Of a stretch of 64,000 nt of DNA, positions 10,401 to 21,890 are shown piece after piece. Position 1 is the stretch's first letter; each line of letters opens with the position of its first letter. A program made the position numbers and the translations under genes. The stretch is from Selaginella moellendorffii (taxonomy: Eukaryota > Streptophyta > Lycopodiopsida > Selaginellales > Selaginellaceae): contig NW_003314276.1 in assembly GCF_000143415.4 (NCBI RefSeq), positions 817,825-881,824 on the forward strand. Direction: 5' to 3'. The notes beneath the pieces are model-generated. The model had not been told where the DNA came from. It did not search any database and saw nothing but the letters and a program-made list of their open reading frames with translations.

Positions 10401-13389
10401 CACATGGATATTGCGTCATTGGACTTCAACCAGGTTTGCGTCTCTGTACGTTCGTTGTCATTTTTCCTACTGTGTTTTAAGGTTATGAGACTTTGCCGGG
10501 AGCATGGATTATTCAGCGCTCTGATTTATCTTTATAACAAGGGCTTAAATGACTTCAAATCGCCATTGGAAGAACTGCTGATCGCTGCGCAGGATCAACA
10601 TCAGGAAAATGCTTCGTCTTTTGGGTATGTTCTACATGCTTTCGCATAAGCAAAGCTTATTTCTCCGTTGTCAGGTATAAACTTTTGGTATATCTCAAGT
10701 ATTGCTTCTCTGGTCTTGCGTTTCCTCCTGGTACGTCCGTCTGTTTACAGCTTTATCAAGTTTGCTCATATCATGCTCATGCTTAAGGTCGTGGATCATT
10801 ACCTGCTGAACAAGTATATGGACTCAAAATACAGCTTTTGGAGTATTTACTCGACCCCGCTGGCTCTGGAAGAGATGCAGAGTCGGTATATGCAGTTTAT
10901 CCGAGGCTTCATTATCTACTCAACCTGGATGTGTCGGCCACCCTGGATGTTTTCAAAGTAGCTTTGGGGAACGTAAAGGAGGCTGAAGGACATCTGGTCC
11001 AGCTAACGATTGATCCTCTTGTCCACATTGTCGAAACAGTTCTATGCATGGACACCGAGTTCATTGACAAGACAAGCTACATTTTACAGTTTATTGCCGA
11101 CTATGTATCTGCTGGGGCTGCTTCTATACCTCCTACAACACTAGATCGGATTCTAAATCTATTTCTGGACAATACTCAAGAAAGCATTCTCCCTGATCGC
11201 GAGGAACTTACGGTGAAAGTTTTGGAGGCCGTTCCCGCGGAAGACTGGGATCCTGATGCTGTTCTTGAGCTAGCTAAGAAAACTCAATTCTGGCGGGTAA
11301 GCATGCTTGTTCCTGAAAATGCTTTGTATAGAATTTTCCTACGCAGGTGTCCGCGTTGGTCTATACACGGAAAGGAGACCACATATCCGCACTTTATAGT
11401 CACCTAGAGGATGTTTCTCGACCACGCCATACTTTTAACTTCGTGATATCTAAGCTTGATCGGGAAAATGGCCTCAAGGGAACTGCATTGACAGAATTCC
11501 GTGCGGCTGTAATCTCTCGTATTCATCACCTTGTACAGAAGAACAGGTAAAACACCTAGTTTCTGTTTTGTTCTTTCAGTGCTTTAACTAGTGTTTATTA
11601 TTATTATTTATCGTACAGGATTGCAGCTTTCTATATAGTTCTTGAATACTTCAATGACCAACTCGACGATGTGGTGAAAGCCTTACAACCGTTTCCACTC
11701 TCTCTGTTTAACTTCCTGAAAGCTCTTATGGAAGTCCGTGCCATCTCAGATACTATCAGTGATGTGCAAGTCTCAGAAGTCGACTGCGATCCCTGGGATG
11801 ACCGATCCCGACTAGCAACGCTACTGGAAAACATGCGTTTGGAGGTCACGGATGACATGGTCGAGGAATATATAGAGGTTTGATATGACCTTTACCATTT
11901 TTGCCGTTTAAGCGCAGTTTTTTTTCACAGCTTATGTGCGAGCTTGAGCCTAGTGGCGTACTGAATTTTCTTCAAGGCCATGAAAATTATAGGCTTGAAC
12001 AATGTTTGAAGCTGTGCCAGAAGTATGGGGTGAAAGACGGTGCGGCTTTTCTTCTCGAACAAGCTGGTGATGTTGGCAGCGCTCTGACTCTTATTCTGGG
12101 TGACCTTTCGAAGTTATTCCATGAACTTGATGCGGCAGTTGCAATAATGTGCACTGCATCAAGCACTGGAACGAACATTCCTGAGGTAAGTGAGAAGCGT
12201 TATGACATGGTTTTAATGTTCACGATCTCTTCTAGGAGCAAGCTTTGCATTCAGTTAAGAATGCCGCGGTTTCTCTTTGCCAAAGAAATACTTTTCGGCT
12301 TGATCCCCAGGAAGCCGAGTCCCTTTGGTTTCATCTGCTGGACAGGTAGGAGTTTGTAATCTCTAGCTTAATCCCACGCAACCTTGCTACAGATTTATTC
12401 ACCCTCTGGATGCTCTGAATTCGTCGAAGCACAACAAAGCTGTGAAACCAGCAGATACAGGATCATCATCTCGCTACGAGTGGCAGGTTTTTCAAGTTAT
12501 CGGTGCAGCGAGTGTTCTCCGAAAGATGCTTTCTAAGTTTGCTGGGGACATTGTCACGGGTATGATTGGTCATGTACCCGTGCAAGTGATTTTGAACAAG
12601 ATCGTATCGGATCATGGTAACCACGAGCTTGGCGATTTCAAGAACACCATTCTCGAAATGCTGAGTGCGTATGGCTACGAGTTGGCAATTCTGGTAGGAC
12701 ATGAACTTCTTTCTATTCTTAAACAAGGACTCGTTGTCCTACAGGGTACTGCAAGGCGGATACTTGAAACTGACATGTTTCACGACATTCAAACACTTAA
12801 GAGAGGCCGATCTCGTGGATTAAGTCCCTTGACAGCCAGCTGCAGCGTGTGCAGTCACACGTTTGTGGAAGATCAAAGTGCAAGGAAGGGCGTACAAATT
12901 TTCTCTTGTGGGCATTTAGTCCACCTGAGCTGCATGGAGGACGCTAACTCAAAGTCAAACCGGTGCCCGGTTTGCATGCGTCACGACGTAGGCACGGATA
13001 CAAATTACAACAATGGTTACAACAATGGAAGCTTTCCTCAAGATCGTAAGGGTAAAGGCCACGAACAGGCTATCGAAGAACGGCAACCAATTCGGAAACA
13101 AGGAGTCTCCAGAGTGAGTGATTTCTTTTTTCTGGAAATCTCCTCTCTCGACTGATTGTGACGGTCTCTTGCTGCACAGTTTGAATTGCTGAAGAGTCTC
13201 CAGAAGGGAGAACCCCTGCCTGAGCTGAATCCTGATTTACCAAGGCTACAGCTCTCGCCTCCGATCAAGTACAAGCACAGGCCTTCCAGGCCGCTGTCTG
13301 GCTATAGCAACACCAACATCAGCGGCAACTCTAGCAGAAGACCCCTACAGCAAAAATCGCATTCCTTGCGCGTTCTCAAAGCAAAATGA
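7444..13389 (+). CDS. VPS8: VPS8, CORVET vacuolar sorting subunit
   Basis: Seventeen exons: 7444-8583, 8638-8949, 9000-9206, 9258-9521, 9574-10156, 10217-10281, 10332-10433, 10482-10624, 10675-10730, 10788-11296, 11347-11546, 11619-11877, 11931-12185, 12236-12345, 12393-12693, 12745-13113, 13180-13389. All are GT-AG and in phase; about 1,694 residues, close to other plant VPS8 proteins. Residues 1-290 are acidic and low complexity. A WD40-like propeller follows (LAVQANFIAVGMSKGTV; FLGDLLLVGYTNGSVILWD), then a long alpha-solenoid including the clathrin-type ADFQ-like region. Near the C-terminus is a RING finger (CSVC-x-SCGHLVHLSC-x-CPVC). VPS8 is the CORVET-specific subunit that binds Rab5-type GTPases to tether endosomes. 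The start was chosen because it matches the acidic N-terminus of plant homologues. Confidence 0.93.
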
Positions 13390-13916
13390 TAAACAACAAG
13401 CTCGTCATGCTCTACACCTTTCTGGCGAATTCAAATTTGCTATCGTATGAAGAGGTACGTGATCATCTAGTAGGTTATAACGCCGTCCTTCTAGGAGAAG
13501 TCCATTCTATATCCTATATCGGAATGTGACATGGCGTGGCAGATGACGGGCTCCTTGGCCGCTGGAGGTGAGACCGATCAGCACGCATGCCAGCATCCTC
13601 GGCAGTGGAAAGGAGTCACCAGAGTTTCTCGACATAGCGGCCGAAGCTCGGGAGTCGACTTCATGTCTTCCAAGGTGGACGTGCAGCTGTACAAGTGCCA
13701 CGAGCAAGGTCGCCATTTCAAGTTTACAGGATGGATTCTTGCGACCAGCGTCCAACACGGTCGGGCCATTGTGGCCGAGCTCTCACGGTCCAGCACTCAA
13801 ATTCTTCCAACTTCCACTGCACGAATGACTTACCTCTACACAGTCTTCTGCGACTGCCAACACTGTATGGAGCAGCTGTTTGAGCTACTGGCGCTTGAGG
13901 TCAATGAGCAGGACAA
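13390..13916. other. Unassigned sequence downstream of VPS8
   Basis: GC content is like coding sequence and frames stay open for 60-90 codons on both strands, but I recognise no domain and no consistent exon structure. It may include the VPS8 3' UTR (to about 13530) and a fragment of another duplicated gene joined to the BET1 fragment that follows. Confidence 0.35.
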
Positions 13917-14076
13917 TTGGAATGGGAGGCATGCTTTCCGGGACAGTCGATCGATTCGAAAGAGTAACTCGATTCTTCTTTTATTCTTTGGCTCGATCGT
14001 CGCGTCCGATCCAACTTTTTATTTCCAGGTCTTCGAGACAAAATCTGGCCGCAACGTCGTTGCTTCTTCTCGGTAA
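13917..14076 (+). pseudogene. Duplicated fragment of the BET1-like SNARE gene
   Basis: Nearly identical to the last two exons, and the intron between them, of the BET1-like gene at 36423-37119. The block reads GMLSGTVDRFERV, an intron beginning GTAACTCG with the shared GGCTCGATCG, then VFETKSGRN. About 11 bases coding MFTI are deleted, after which a stop follows, so the transmembrane anchor is lost. The retained intron shows DNA-level duplication rather than retrocopying. The first exons are missing, so it is a dead fragment, although it could still be transcribed with upstream sequence. Confidence 0.8.
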
Positions 14077-15581
14077 AGTGTCTATTTTGCCTGCAGATAG
14101 ACAATCCAAACTCTTTTAGTGCCGCAGAACATGGGCTAGATCAAACAATGCGTTGGAGAACTCCAGCATGACGCAGAATCCGAGAAAAGGCAACAGTCTC
14201 ATTGTCCCCCTTCATGTAATGATAGCAATTGTTGTGATTTCTCATTCCACTGGTGATCCTGAGAGCCATCTCGATCTTCTCAGCAAACAATCACAGTGCG
14301 AACAACTCTTGAGGGCCGTCATCGACAAACTAAAGATGACGAGGTGACGAGAGGCTTTGTGACAAAGAGAAATAGCGATGCATTCCATACTTACTTCCCC
14401 TGATGCCTCGATAGTCTTAACTGCGTATAATACGACAGATAAAACTTAGTTTCCAGGTATAACATTCATAGCATTCTTACCTTCAAATGTGCAAGAACCT
14501 AAAACTCCACAATGGAAATTATTTGCCCAACCTATACATAAAATGGCATCACTTTTTGGCCTAATCTTACCGTTTATTTTCACTGGATATGACCCAAGGA
14601 TCAGATTTATGCTCTCCTACGCATGAGCAGTAGTGTCTTATGGGATCATTCCCACTATGCTCTCCATAGCTGTCTATACGAGAGGTCTTGCAGTTGTTGA
14701 GAGCTGTGGAACCGGGGCTGTCACGGTGATGTCCCAGACCTGGAGTTTCCATCCTCATAGACACGGGCATTTGCGTGGACATCTCTAGAGATGAGCTAGC
14801 CCCAATTGGAGGAGCTAGCATGGAGGACTTACAGAGGAAGGAACTTATGGATGTTGTGGTGGTGGTGGGCCGCTGTGATCATCCTTTTCATTTGTCATCA
14901 TCGATGCACTGATGAGTGTATCTATTTCCTGAGCATGCAGAAATAGCAATACCTACATGTGTGCATAGAAGAGGAGGAAATGCTGGATCTTCCAAAAGCA
15001 TTAGATTCTTGTTGTGTACTGATATGAATATTGCCATGGAATATGTATTGGCATCTTAAGAACAAGTATGTGGAGACAATGTTATAGAGTAGTGCTCTTT
15101 GTCTTTGTCTTTCTTTTTTTTATCCTTCTCAGTATCTCAGAGAAGGTGATTTCACATTAGAATGTTTTTGTCCACTGGTTCCTTGAATTCACAATACACT
15201 CCAGATCTGGACGTGGGATTTCCAGCTGTAGAAGATGAAGACTATAATATTCCATGAAACACCCTGTGCACTACACAAAGAACAAGTGTGTGTACTATAT
15301 ACACCAATGCCATATAAAGCCATTGTGTTGGGAGCAATGGCCCCATTGTTGTTTCTTTGACAGGTGGAAACAGTTGAGAATGCTAAAGTTAATAGAGTTT
15401 TCTAAATTTCTCATTGTTTGACAGGCTCATTGATGAAGTTATTTATGGTAAAAAAAATTAAAAATACTATAAATTATTGGGTCCAAGTATTTAGAGCTCA
15501 CATGTGTCTAAAAATAGAAAAAAAGAAATACAAAAGGATTTAAAAATAAATAACAATCCCAAGTGCACTAAATAAATACTC
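14077..15581. other. Intergenic sequence with no supported gene
   Basis: Short open frames exist (for example 14153-14347 plus, 14567-14821 minus) but none resembles a known family or continues by plausible splicing. AT content rises toward the lectin gene. No repeat copy or structured RNA was recognised. Confidence 0.35.
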
Positions 15582-16619
15582 ATGGAAAAGAAACACTTAT
15601 ATATGGTATCAAAACTGTTTCCTATTTCTTTATATCTATGTTTGTTAAATATACAATTTGTATTTGCAACACCACCAACCCCCATTCCAGATGATGAGCC
15701 TACTCTTATATATGCTAAAAATCCCTTTGCTATCAATGTAAACCCCTTCACACGCTTTTTGGGGCACATTCGAGCATATATTTTCTCAACATTTCTTGAT
15801 GGTGAAACATATCCAACAGGATTACGAATTATAAATATTCATTTCCATAGATCAGGGTTTAATATCACTGCAAATTTATATATTTTAGAACCTGGGTTTG
15901 CTAGTCAACAAACTCTTATACCATATGTTTGCACTACAGATCCAACAATTCCATTAGGCTTTCAAGGTGATGAGGTAAGAACCCTTTATGAAAGAATTTT
16001 AACATTCATTCAAGCAAGAGCTGCATCAGATACACATGGGATATCCTTTTGTGGAGAAATCCGTGTTGTTTATTTCAATCTTATGATTGACTATGAGATC
16101 ACAGTACCACTTCCTCAACTTCCCCATGAGATGCTCATGCATAGTAATTATACTAAAGACTACAAATCTGAAATAGTTCCACAGCTACAACTTTTTCATA
16201 TAGCAGATTTGCATAAAAATTGTTGGGCATTCTCAACTATACTTATTGGTCAGAAAACTAATATAGTTGGCTCTTCTATTGAAATTGGTAATAGTTTAAC
16301 TTCACCAAATAAAAAATTCAGACTAACTTTAGGGAGTGATTGCAAGCTAAAGTTTTATAAAATTGGGTATAGCATCCCACTTTGGATTAGTGAACACAAA
16401 TTTAACCCCCAGCAAAGCTGTTATGCACACTTACAAGAGGATGGAAACTTTGTTATTAAGGAAAGTAATATTAAACATGATCAAAATAATGTTTATTGGG
16501 CTAATAATAAGTATTGTACACCACAACCCTCATGTAAGATCATCACAACATTAGTTGTGAGTAATCATGGAAATATTATTATTTATTGGAACAGTAGAAT
16601 TTTATGGAAAGCCTTGTGA
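15582..16619 (+). CDS. Secreted protein with C-terminal bulb-type (GNA-like) lectin domain
   Basis: Single exon, 345 residues. Residues 1-30 form a signal peptide (LFPISLYLCLLNIQFVFA). Residues 31-215 form a domain I do not recognise, with conserved-looking Cys and a PTPIPDDEP start. Residues about 225-345 resemble the monocot mannose-binding (bulb) lectin fold: SSIEIGNSLTSPNKKFRLTL, SDCKLKFYK, PLWISEHKF, CYAHLQEDGNFVIKE, VYWANNKYC, VVSNHGNIIIYW. The sugar-site consensus QxDxNxVxY is nearly kept only in the second repeat (QEDGNFVIK, final Tyr replaced by Lys); the other two are degenerate. It probably acts in the apoplast or vacuole in defence. The coding sequence is far more AT-rich than the neighbouring housekeeping genes and is surrounded by transposon sequence, so recent arrival or relaxed composition is possible. 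Confidence 0.68.
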   Translation: MEKKHLYMVSKLFPISLYLCLLNIQFVFATPPTPIPDDEPTLIYAKNPFAINVNPFTRFLGHIRAYIFSTFLDGETYPTGLRIINIHFHRSGFNITANLYILEPGFASQQTLIPYVCTTDPTIPLGFQGDEVRTLYERILTFIQARAASDTHGISFCGEIRVVYFNLMIDYEITVPLPQLPHEMLMHSNYTKDYKSEIVPQLQLFHIADLHKNCWAFSTILIGQKTNIVGSSIEIGNSLTSPNKKFRLTLGSDCKLKFYKIGYSIPLWISEHKFNPQQSCYAHLQEDGNFVIKESNIKHDQNNVYWANNKYCTPQPSCKIITTLVVSNHGNIIIYWNSRILWKAL

Positions 16620-17437
16620 ATTATATATTTTGAGGCTTATTATAAAACTTATCATAAATACTATAATTAGATCAAATTTAAAATTACTCTATACCATATA
16701 TACTAACATTAGCATTACATTAGAAATTTGTAGCTGTAAGTTTTGTAACTATAGATATGCATATTTACATATATCATAATATAAGATAAATATTTTAATT
16801 ATAATAGTGTAGCATATGGACTTGATTAAGACGAGATTTAATCCATGCATTTATTTATATAAACAAGGGTCTTTTCAATTATTATATCTTCATATTGAAA
16901 ATTATCCCTAAAGGACAAGGGTTATGCTTTTGATTTTTTGTTTGTTTTGATTTGCTTAGCTTTTTGTTAAATTTCTTTTTATTATCATTTTTGCTCTTTA
17001 TATTGCATTTCCTCTTTTTGCCATATCATGCCATCAATTAAAGAGTGTATCATCAAAGTAAGTGTCAATAGTTCTTGAAGAAGTCTACAAATCTCAATGA
17101 CGATTTAGTAGTGATAGGCTTGCTTTACTGGATGGTGTGGTCCATTATCCTTATCTGGCAACACTATTCTTGCTATTGTATCACATGTGGATTGAGCTTT
17201 TGGTACTATTGGGTGTATGATGTTGCTTTAATATTTAGTATACTGTTATCTCCAACTTTTGTAAAATATGATTACACTATGTGTCCTATTCTTAATATCT
17301 GATTGGAATATACAATTGTGAAGGGTAGAATGTCCAAATGGTACTGAGCACAACCACACATAAGAGAGCTTGGCCAAAGAATGCTAGCTGATCCTTAATA
17401 TCCATTAAAGAGGAATGAGAACAATAGAGAGGAGGGA
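16620..17437. other. AT-rich intergenic stretch
   Basis: No coding potential beyond short chance frames. No known repeat was recognised. It contains the probable lectin 3' UTR. Confidence 0.4.
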
Positions 17438-17461
17438 AGAGAGAGAGAGAGAGAGAGAGAA
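17438..17461 (+). repeat. GA dinucleotide microsatellite
   Basis: An uninterrupted run of about eleven GA units follows a purine-rich lead-in. Confidence 0.9.
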
Positions 17462-17485
17462 TAAAAATCTACCATACTCTATACT

Positions 17486-17830
17486 TATAGTGCATTCTAT
17501 CTCTCTTCTCTTAAGCCAACTGAAAAAGGGGCAATTGTTTGATTAATAGCTATTTTACCCGTATTGTAGTCCCACAGTGGATACCTTTATCCATGGATAC
17601 TCCACACAAGAGGAAAGACATAAACATGGATGTCCAATATGTACAATTTTAAATTTTAGGGGTAAAAATATATTTTGCTCAAGGGTATATTATATTTTTA
17701 AGTAGCCACTAATCAATGGGAATCGAATCCATACCATTTGCTCTGATACCAACTGTAGCTCACCCTATCTCTCTCCCCTTAATCCAACTAGAAAAGGGGC
17801 AATTGTCCTTAGTGGCTATTTTATCCCCCA
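17486..17830 (-). mobile_element. LTR-retrotransposon remnant with tRNA-Met primer binding site
   Basis: Two related blocks lie 270 bp apart (about 17495-17560 and 17762-17830), sharing CTATCTCTCT, AAAAAGGGGCAATTG or AGAAAAGGGGCAATTG, and TAGCTATTTTA or TGGCTATTTTA. They look like LTR ends. Directly left of the right block, 17740-17751 reads GCTCTGATACCA. On the minus strand this is TGGTATCAGAGC, the classic initiator-Met primer site, two bases inside an LTR that would end in CA. The element therefore runs on the minus strand. With this small internal region it could be a TRIM or a deleted copy. Confidence 0.55.
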
Positions 17831-17859
17831 TTTATCCCCTAACGTTTCAAGGATCTACG

Positions 17860-18460
17860 GTGACAGTATATCTAAATCTCATCCCATAATCACATGCGTG
17901 TAAGCCACAAATGTTTCCTTTCCAATTTGCCAGCTTACCTCGTCTATTTGACCAACACTGCCTTGGCTTGTGCTAAGTTCCCTCACCAAGGTTCCCTCCT
18001 ATTGTACTAGCTCCTACTTGGTCCTACTTTGTTTCAGCTACTCACTACATGAGCAACGGAGCGTTAGCCATCCATCCACGGATTCCCAAATCTCTCCCAA
18101 TCCCCCTCCCTGGGTTAGACTAGACTTAAGGTTTGGCTACACTCCTCGCAGGCACAAGCAGCTAAGCACACCAAGCCTCTAGGTTTCTAACACCCCTTGG
18201 TACAACAAGACTTGATCATAGGACCCTCTAAATCCCAAGCCTTAGGTGCAACACTTGCTTCGGGACATCGGGGCGAAACACCGTGGCTTAACGGCCTGAT
18301 ATGGGTACCTCTACCCCCCCACTTCCATCCCGAAGGGAAGGCCCAAGCCCCTAAGAAGGGCGAGGACCAATGAGCCACAAGGTACTCAAGTGGGGCACCA
18401 CTCCACATGAGTTGGGATCACTATAGTCAATTTTCCTTTCGGGAGTGGGAGTTGCTCTTG
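17860..18460. mobile_element. Diverged LTR fragment related to the 1.8 kb LTR family
   Basis: Scattered blocks match the LTR at 26234-28025 in the same order and orientation: AACACTGCC, AACACCGTGGC, a GTGGGTAC/ATGGGTACC block, TGAGCCACA with AGGTA, and CCACTTG-like segments. Identity is low and gaps are many, so only kinship to that family is claimed. Confidence 0.4.
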
Positions 18461-18641
18461 AGCACTTCTTTGGGTGGCCCCTCTGGCACCACCCAAGCCT
18501 ATGCTCACTCCCACCCAAGGCCCCTCGGCCCCAATCTCAACCTCAAGTCAGTTTGGAAAAACACTATTGGAGAGTTCTTTCAAGACTGGTTCCTAAACCT
18601 CACTATCCCTACTATATTGATACTTTTGGAACCCCCTGCAG

Positions 18642-18662
18642 CCCCCCCCCCCCCCCCCCCCC
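18642..18662 (+). repeat. Homopolymer run of C
   Basis: About 21 consecutive C residues. Such runs are unstable and often mis-sized in assemblies. Confidence 0.9.
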
Positions 18663-19189
18663 GAAATTATATACCTTTGTGTATTGCTCTTCATTAAAAT
18701 GGTATAAGTGGACAGTCTATACCATATGATTCAGACTCTTCTTCAACATCTAAGAGTGATGCTCTTCCATGAGACTAACAAAAATCTCATGCAAAAAAAT
18801 GTCTTTATCTATAACAAAGAAGTTTGAAAATGACAATAGAAGTTTACTCATATTTCTTAAACCTGACTATGTATGCTATCCTTATAAATTCTGTCATAAA
18901 AGACCATCTAACTATTTCAAATATGAATCACCTTGCTATTGGTTTGGATTTTTCAGTACCAATACCTTCAATCTAGACTCCACCATGGCACCCCACCCAG
19001 CAACAAGCAAGCCTTGCCTCAAAGGTGACCTTTATCAAAGGATGAGTAGACATGTGCTATAGGCCATACCATGGATGTGCATAATAGGCATGTATGGAAG
19101 ATCATAAAAAACATCTGATCACATTGGATGCCCATTGGATGTGCATAATAGACACATAGTTATGACAGGCCAATCAAATGTTGCCACAT
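18663..19189. other. Probable transposon-derived sequence, unassigned
   Basis: Low-complexity AT-rich sequence without a clear domain. A phrase around GGATGTGCATAATAG occurs twice (near 19073 and 19137). Confidence 0.3.
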
Positions 19190-19542
19190 GGTTTACGAAT
19201 AACACGCCATACATACCCCTGCCATCCTATATATATGCCCTGGCTCTGGGCCATATGAAATGGTTGAGTGATGAAGCAAAAGCCACTCCCTGCACCAACT
19301 ATATTGCTGGATGACAGAAGCTTGCTGATTCTAGAGGGTATGGTCCAAGTCCAGATGCAAAAGCCTGAGGCACAAAGTCCTTCAAAATACGCTGGGTAGG
19401 GACAGGGGAAATGGAGGACACCTAGGTCACAAAGGAACAGTTAAAGAAGCTTGAGGAGTTCATCTATTCAACTTAGAAGACTTTGTAAGGTAGGGCATAT
19501 ATAGGATGGCAGGGGTATGTATGAAATGTTATTTGTAAACCG
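19190..19542. repeat. Inverted repeat pair flanking a gag-like fragment
   Basis: The left arm (19190-19243) and right arm (19490-19542) are inverted copies, roughly 88% alike, each containing a TATATA-type box and CATACATACCCCTGCCATCC. Between them one frame reads DDRSLLILEGMVQVQMQKPEA, which has the flavour of retrotransposon gag but is not decisive. Likely two LTR-promoter pieces in opposite orientation. Confidence 0.5.
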
Positions 19543-20692
19543 GTGCTCTTTGAAAAAAAGTCTGTTCAAATCTTTTTAAATTTTGGTTTTTGTCTTCCAG
19601 CACATTAAATATCTCTAGAGAGAGCTTTACAAGAAAGTGATATGGTTTTATAAGCAATTATTTAAGTCAATGGAGGACATTGGTATTTTAGATGTCAAAT
19701 ATATGGCATATACAAAGATTGAGGTGTGTATTTACACTTTATATTGCTAAGGACCTTGTGCATTGGGTTGTGACTTGGAACATCCATAAGGTTCAAGCAT
19801 TTCAAAATGGTGACTATTTCAGAGCTTCTCATGTTCCTATAATTTGTTTCAACTTATGGGTAAGAACATAGATATATGCTGTTTGTTTCTTTAATATATT
19901 TATTATTTTCATAGCATAGTCAGAGTATTGAGCAGTAAGGGTATTGAACTCTTGTCTGGACTATTTCTATGAAGTGTTGAAGGTGCTCTTTGCCATAAAT
20001 ATTTAGTTTTACCTTTTTTATGATGTGCCCTACTCTAACAATTTCCTTGTTTTGAGTAACACATAACAATAATTTGAAATCAAGCATTTCACTCTATCAT
20101 ACTAGGCTAAATCTGGATGAACAATACCTTTTACACTTAGACTTGTCAATGCAATATGCACTAGTAAATATAAAACACATCCCACTTATAGATTACATTG
20201 CAACAACACTACCCATTGTGACTCCAATCACTAAAAGAGCTCTTGGGAAGTTGCAGATAGGCATTCTCCATCTATCTTAGTTTTAAATTCTTTAAAATTT
20301 GTTTGTTCTTTCAGGTGTATTCCAATTTTAAGTAGTGGAATTCAAATGTTGTCACTAACTATGTAATAGTATTATTGATTCACAAACAAAAATATAACAA
20401 AGCATGACTATATTCCTAGATCAGGAGATTGGTAAGCATGAAGTACATATGTGAACAACATGTTTTGAATCATATGGCAAGTTATAAAAGGTAATAATTT
20501 TATATGAAAAACATACATGCTATAACTTGGTATAAGAGCTAAGTGCACTTCACCACTTTGAGCATACTTGAAAAGCATAGCATTCCATGAAACACAGTCC
20601 TAAATACGCTCTTGAATGTTGTCCATACAAAGTACTTTGGATGAAGCTTTGATTAAGCTATTGTCCTTTTCCTTAGGGTGTGACATTTTGGC
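19543..20692. other. AT-rich sequence without recognised features
   Basis: Only chance open frames of up to about 68 codons. Nothing in it supports a gene, RNA or named repeat. Confidence 0.35.
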
Positions 20693-21440
20693 CTATACCA
20701 TACATACACCTAGTATCCAACGTTGAAAGTCCTGAAGGAACACTTCTAGTTGACATAGAAGCTCATTCACTGCCTTGCAGCTTTGAGCCTTCTCTTCACC
20801 AAATAGTGTATTACAGCCCGCCTCCAGGTGTTCGGCTGTAGACAGACAAATTGGGAAGGTACACTGTGGTGCCAAGTATGGGGCTATGCCGATTGGGGAA
20901 TAAACAGCATATACCAACCACTTCACCTAGGACGTTGGTTTGTCCATACAAAAAGCCCATAGCAAGGCCTCAAGAGTCTGATTTCATTCACTTGGTTTGC
21001 CCATCACTCTGAGGGTGATACGTGCTCAAGAAGGTGAGTTTGGTCCCCAGGATGAACAGCAATATTCAAAAGGAGCTCAAGAACTTCAAGTCCCTATAAG
21101 AGACTATCTCCCTCAGTATCCTGTGAAAGTGGGCTATCTCCATCCAGAACAGCTCGGCCACCTTTTCTGTAGATGCCTTTGATGACACCTGGCCACATCA
21201 TGCCCTCCCACTGTCGGTAGCCCCACAACAAAGTCTATTGAAATGCTATCAAATGGATGAGCAGAAGTCCCAAGGAAGCCTCTATCTCCAATTTTGTTAT
21301 CTAGCATGCTGGACACTGCACTATTAGTGATGCATGTCTTTTAGGAGGCCCTTTCAAATAAAATCTGCTCTTGATCTCCACAAGCATCTGTCCTATACCA
21401 GGATGGCCTACGAAAATCCCTATATGGCACTCCTTGAAGA
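20693..21440 (-). mobile_element. Ty3/gypsy integrase remnant
   Basis: On the minus strand, from right to left, broken frames give the integrase core start (SISIDFVVGLPTVGG, which matches the usual PWDSISMDFIxGLP), then YHPQSD-like text, then the C-terminal part (GIAPYLAPQ, STAEHL, AVNELLCQLEVFLQD). Multiple stops and frameshifts make it non-functional. Upstream sequence toward 21440 suggests the zinc-finger linker. Confidence 0.7.
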
Positions 21441-21604
21441 TCACACAAGGCACTATTTTTGCTTATAACTATTGGGGAGTGTTTTTATTTTGGAATAGGG
21501 TAGATTTATTAATAGCAATGGGTGTGGTTTATTATATCCAAGAAGCAAGGTTGGGAGCTTGGAAACAGTCACAATTGGTGAGGTGTTCAAAGTATAAAAA
21601 CTTT

Positions 21605-21890
21605 GCGATGCATTGCATGTAGCAACAATTGGTTTGCTTAATAGTAGTGTTATTCTTACTTATTAATCCAAAATAAATTTTATAATTATAGATATGTTTA
21701 TAATTTATAAAAACAAGATTAATCTTATTACATATCAACCACTAGATGGTAGAATAAAAAATAATATACTAAAAAGTGTTTAAAATTTTTATAAATTACA
21801 AACATATTTATAAACTATAAATACAAGATTAATCTAAATGAATAACAACTATTAGATGGTAGAATATCCTAGAATATCCACTACCATCTC
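21605..21890 (-). repeat. Dispersed AT-rich repeat, copy B (inverted)
   Basis: The reverse complement closely matches 55985-56275, including GGATATTCTACCATCTAA, GTTGTTATTCATTTAG, TAATCTTGTATTTATA, CACTACTATTAAGCAAACC and GCTACATGCAATGCAT. Internally it has two related halves of about 100 bp. Confidence 0.72.

Noticed and set aside
13531-14076. A 181-codon open frame downstream of VPS8
   Set aside because: It runs through the retained intron of the duplicated BET1 fragment, so it is a chance frame rather than a gene.
17075-17302. Hydrophobic 75-codon frame resembling a membrane protein
   Set aside because: AT-rich sequence gives Phe/Ile/Tyr-rich frames by chance. No homology and no gene context.
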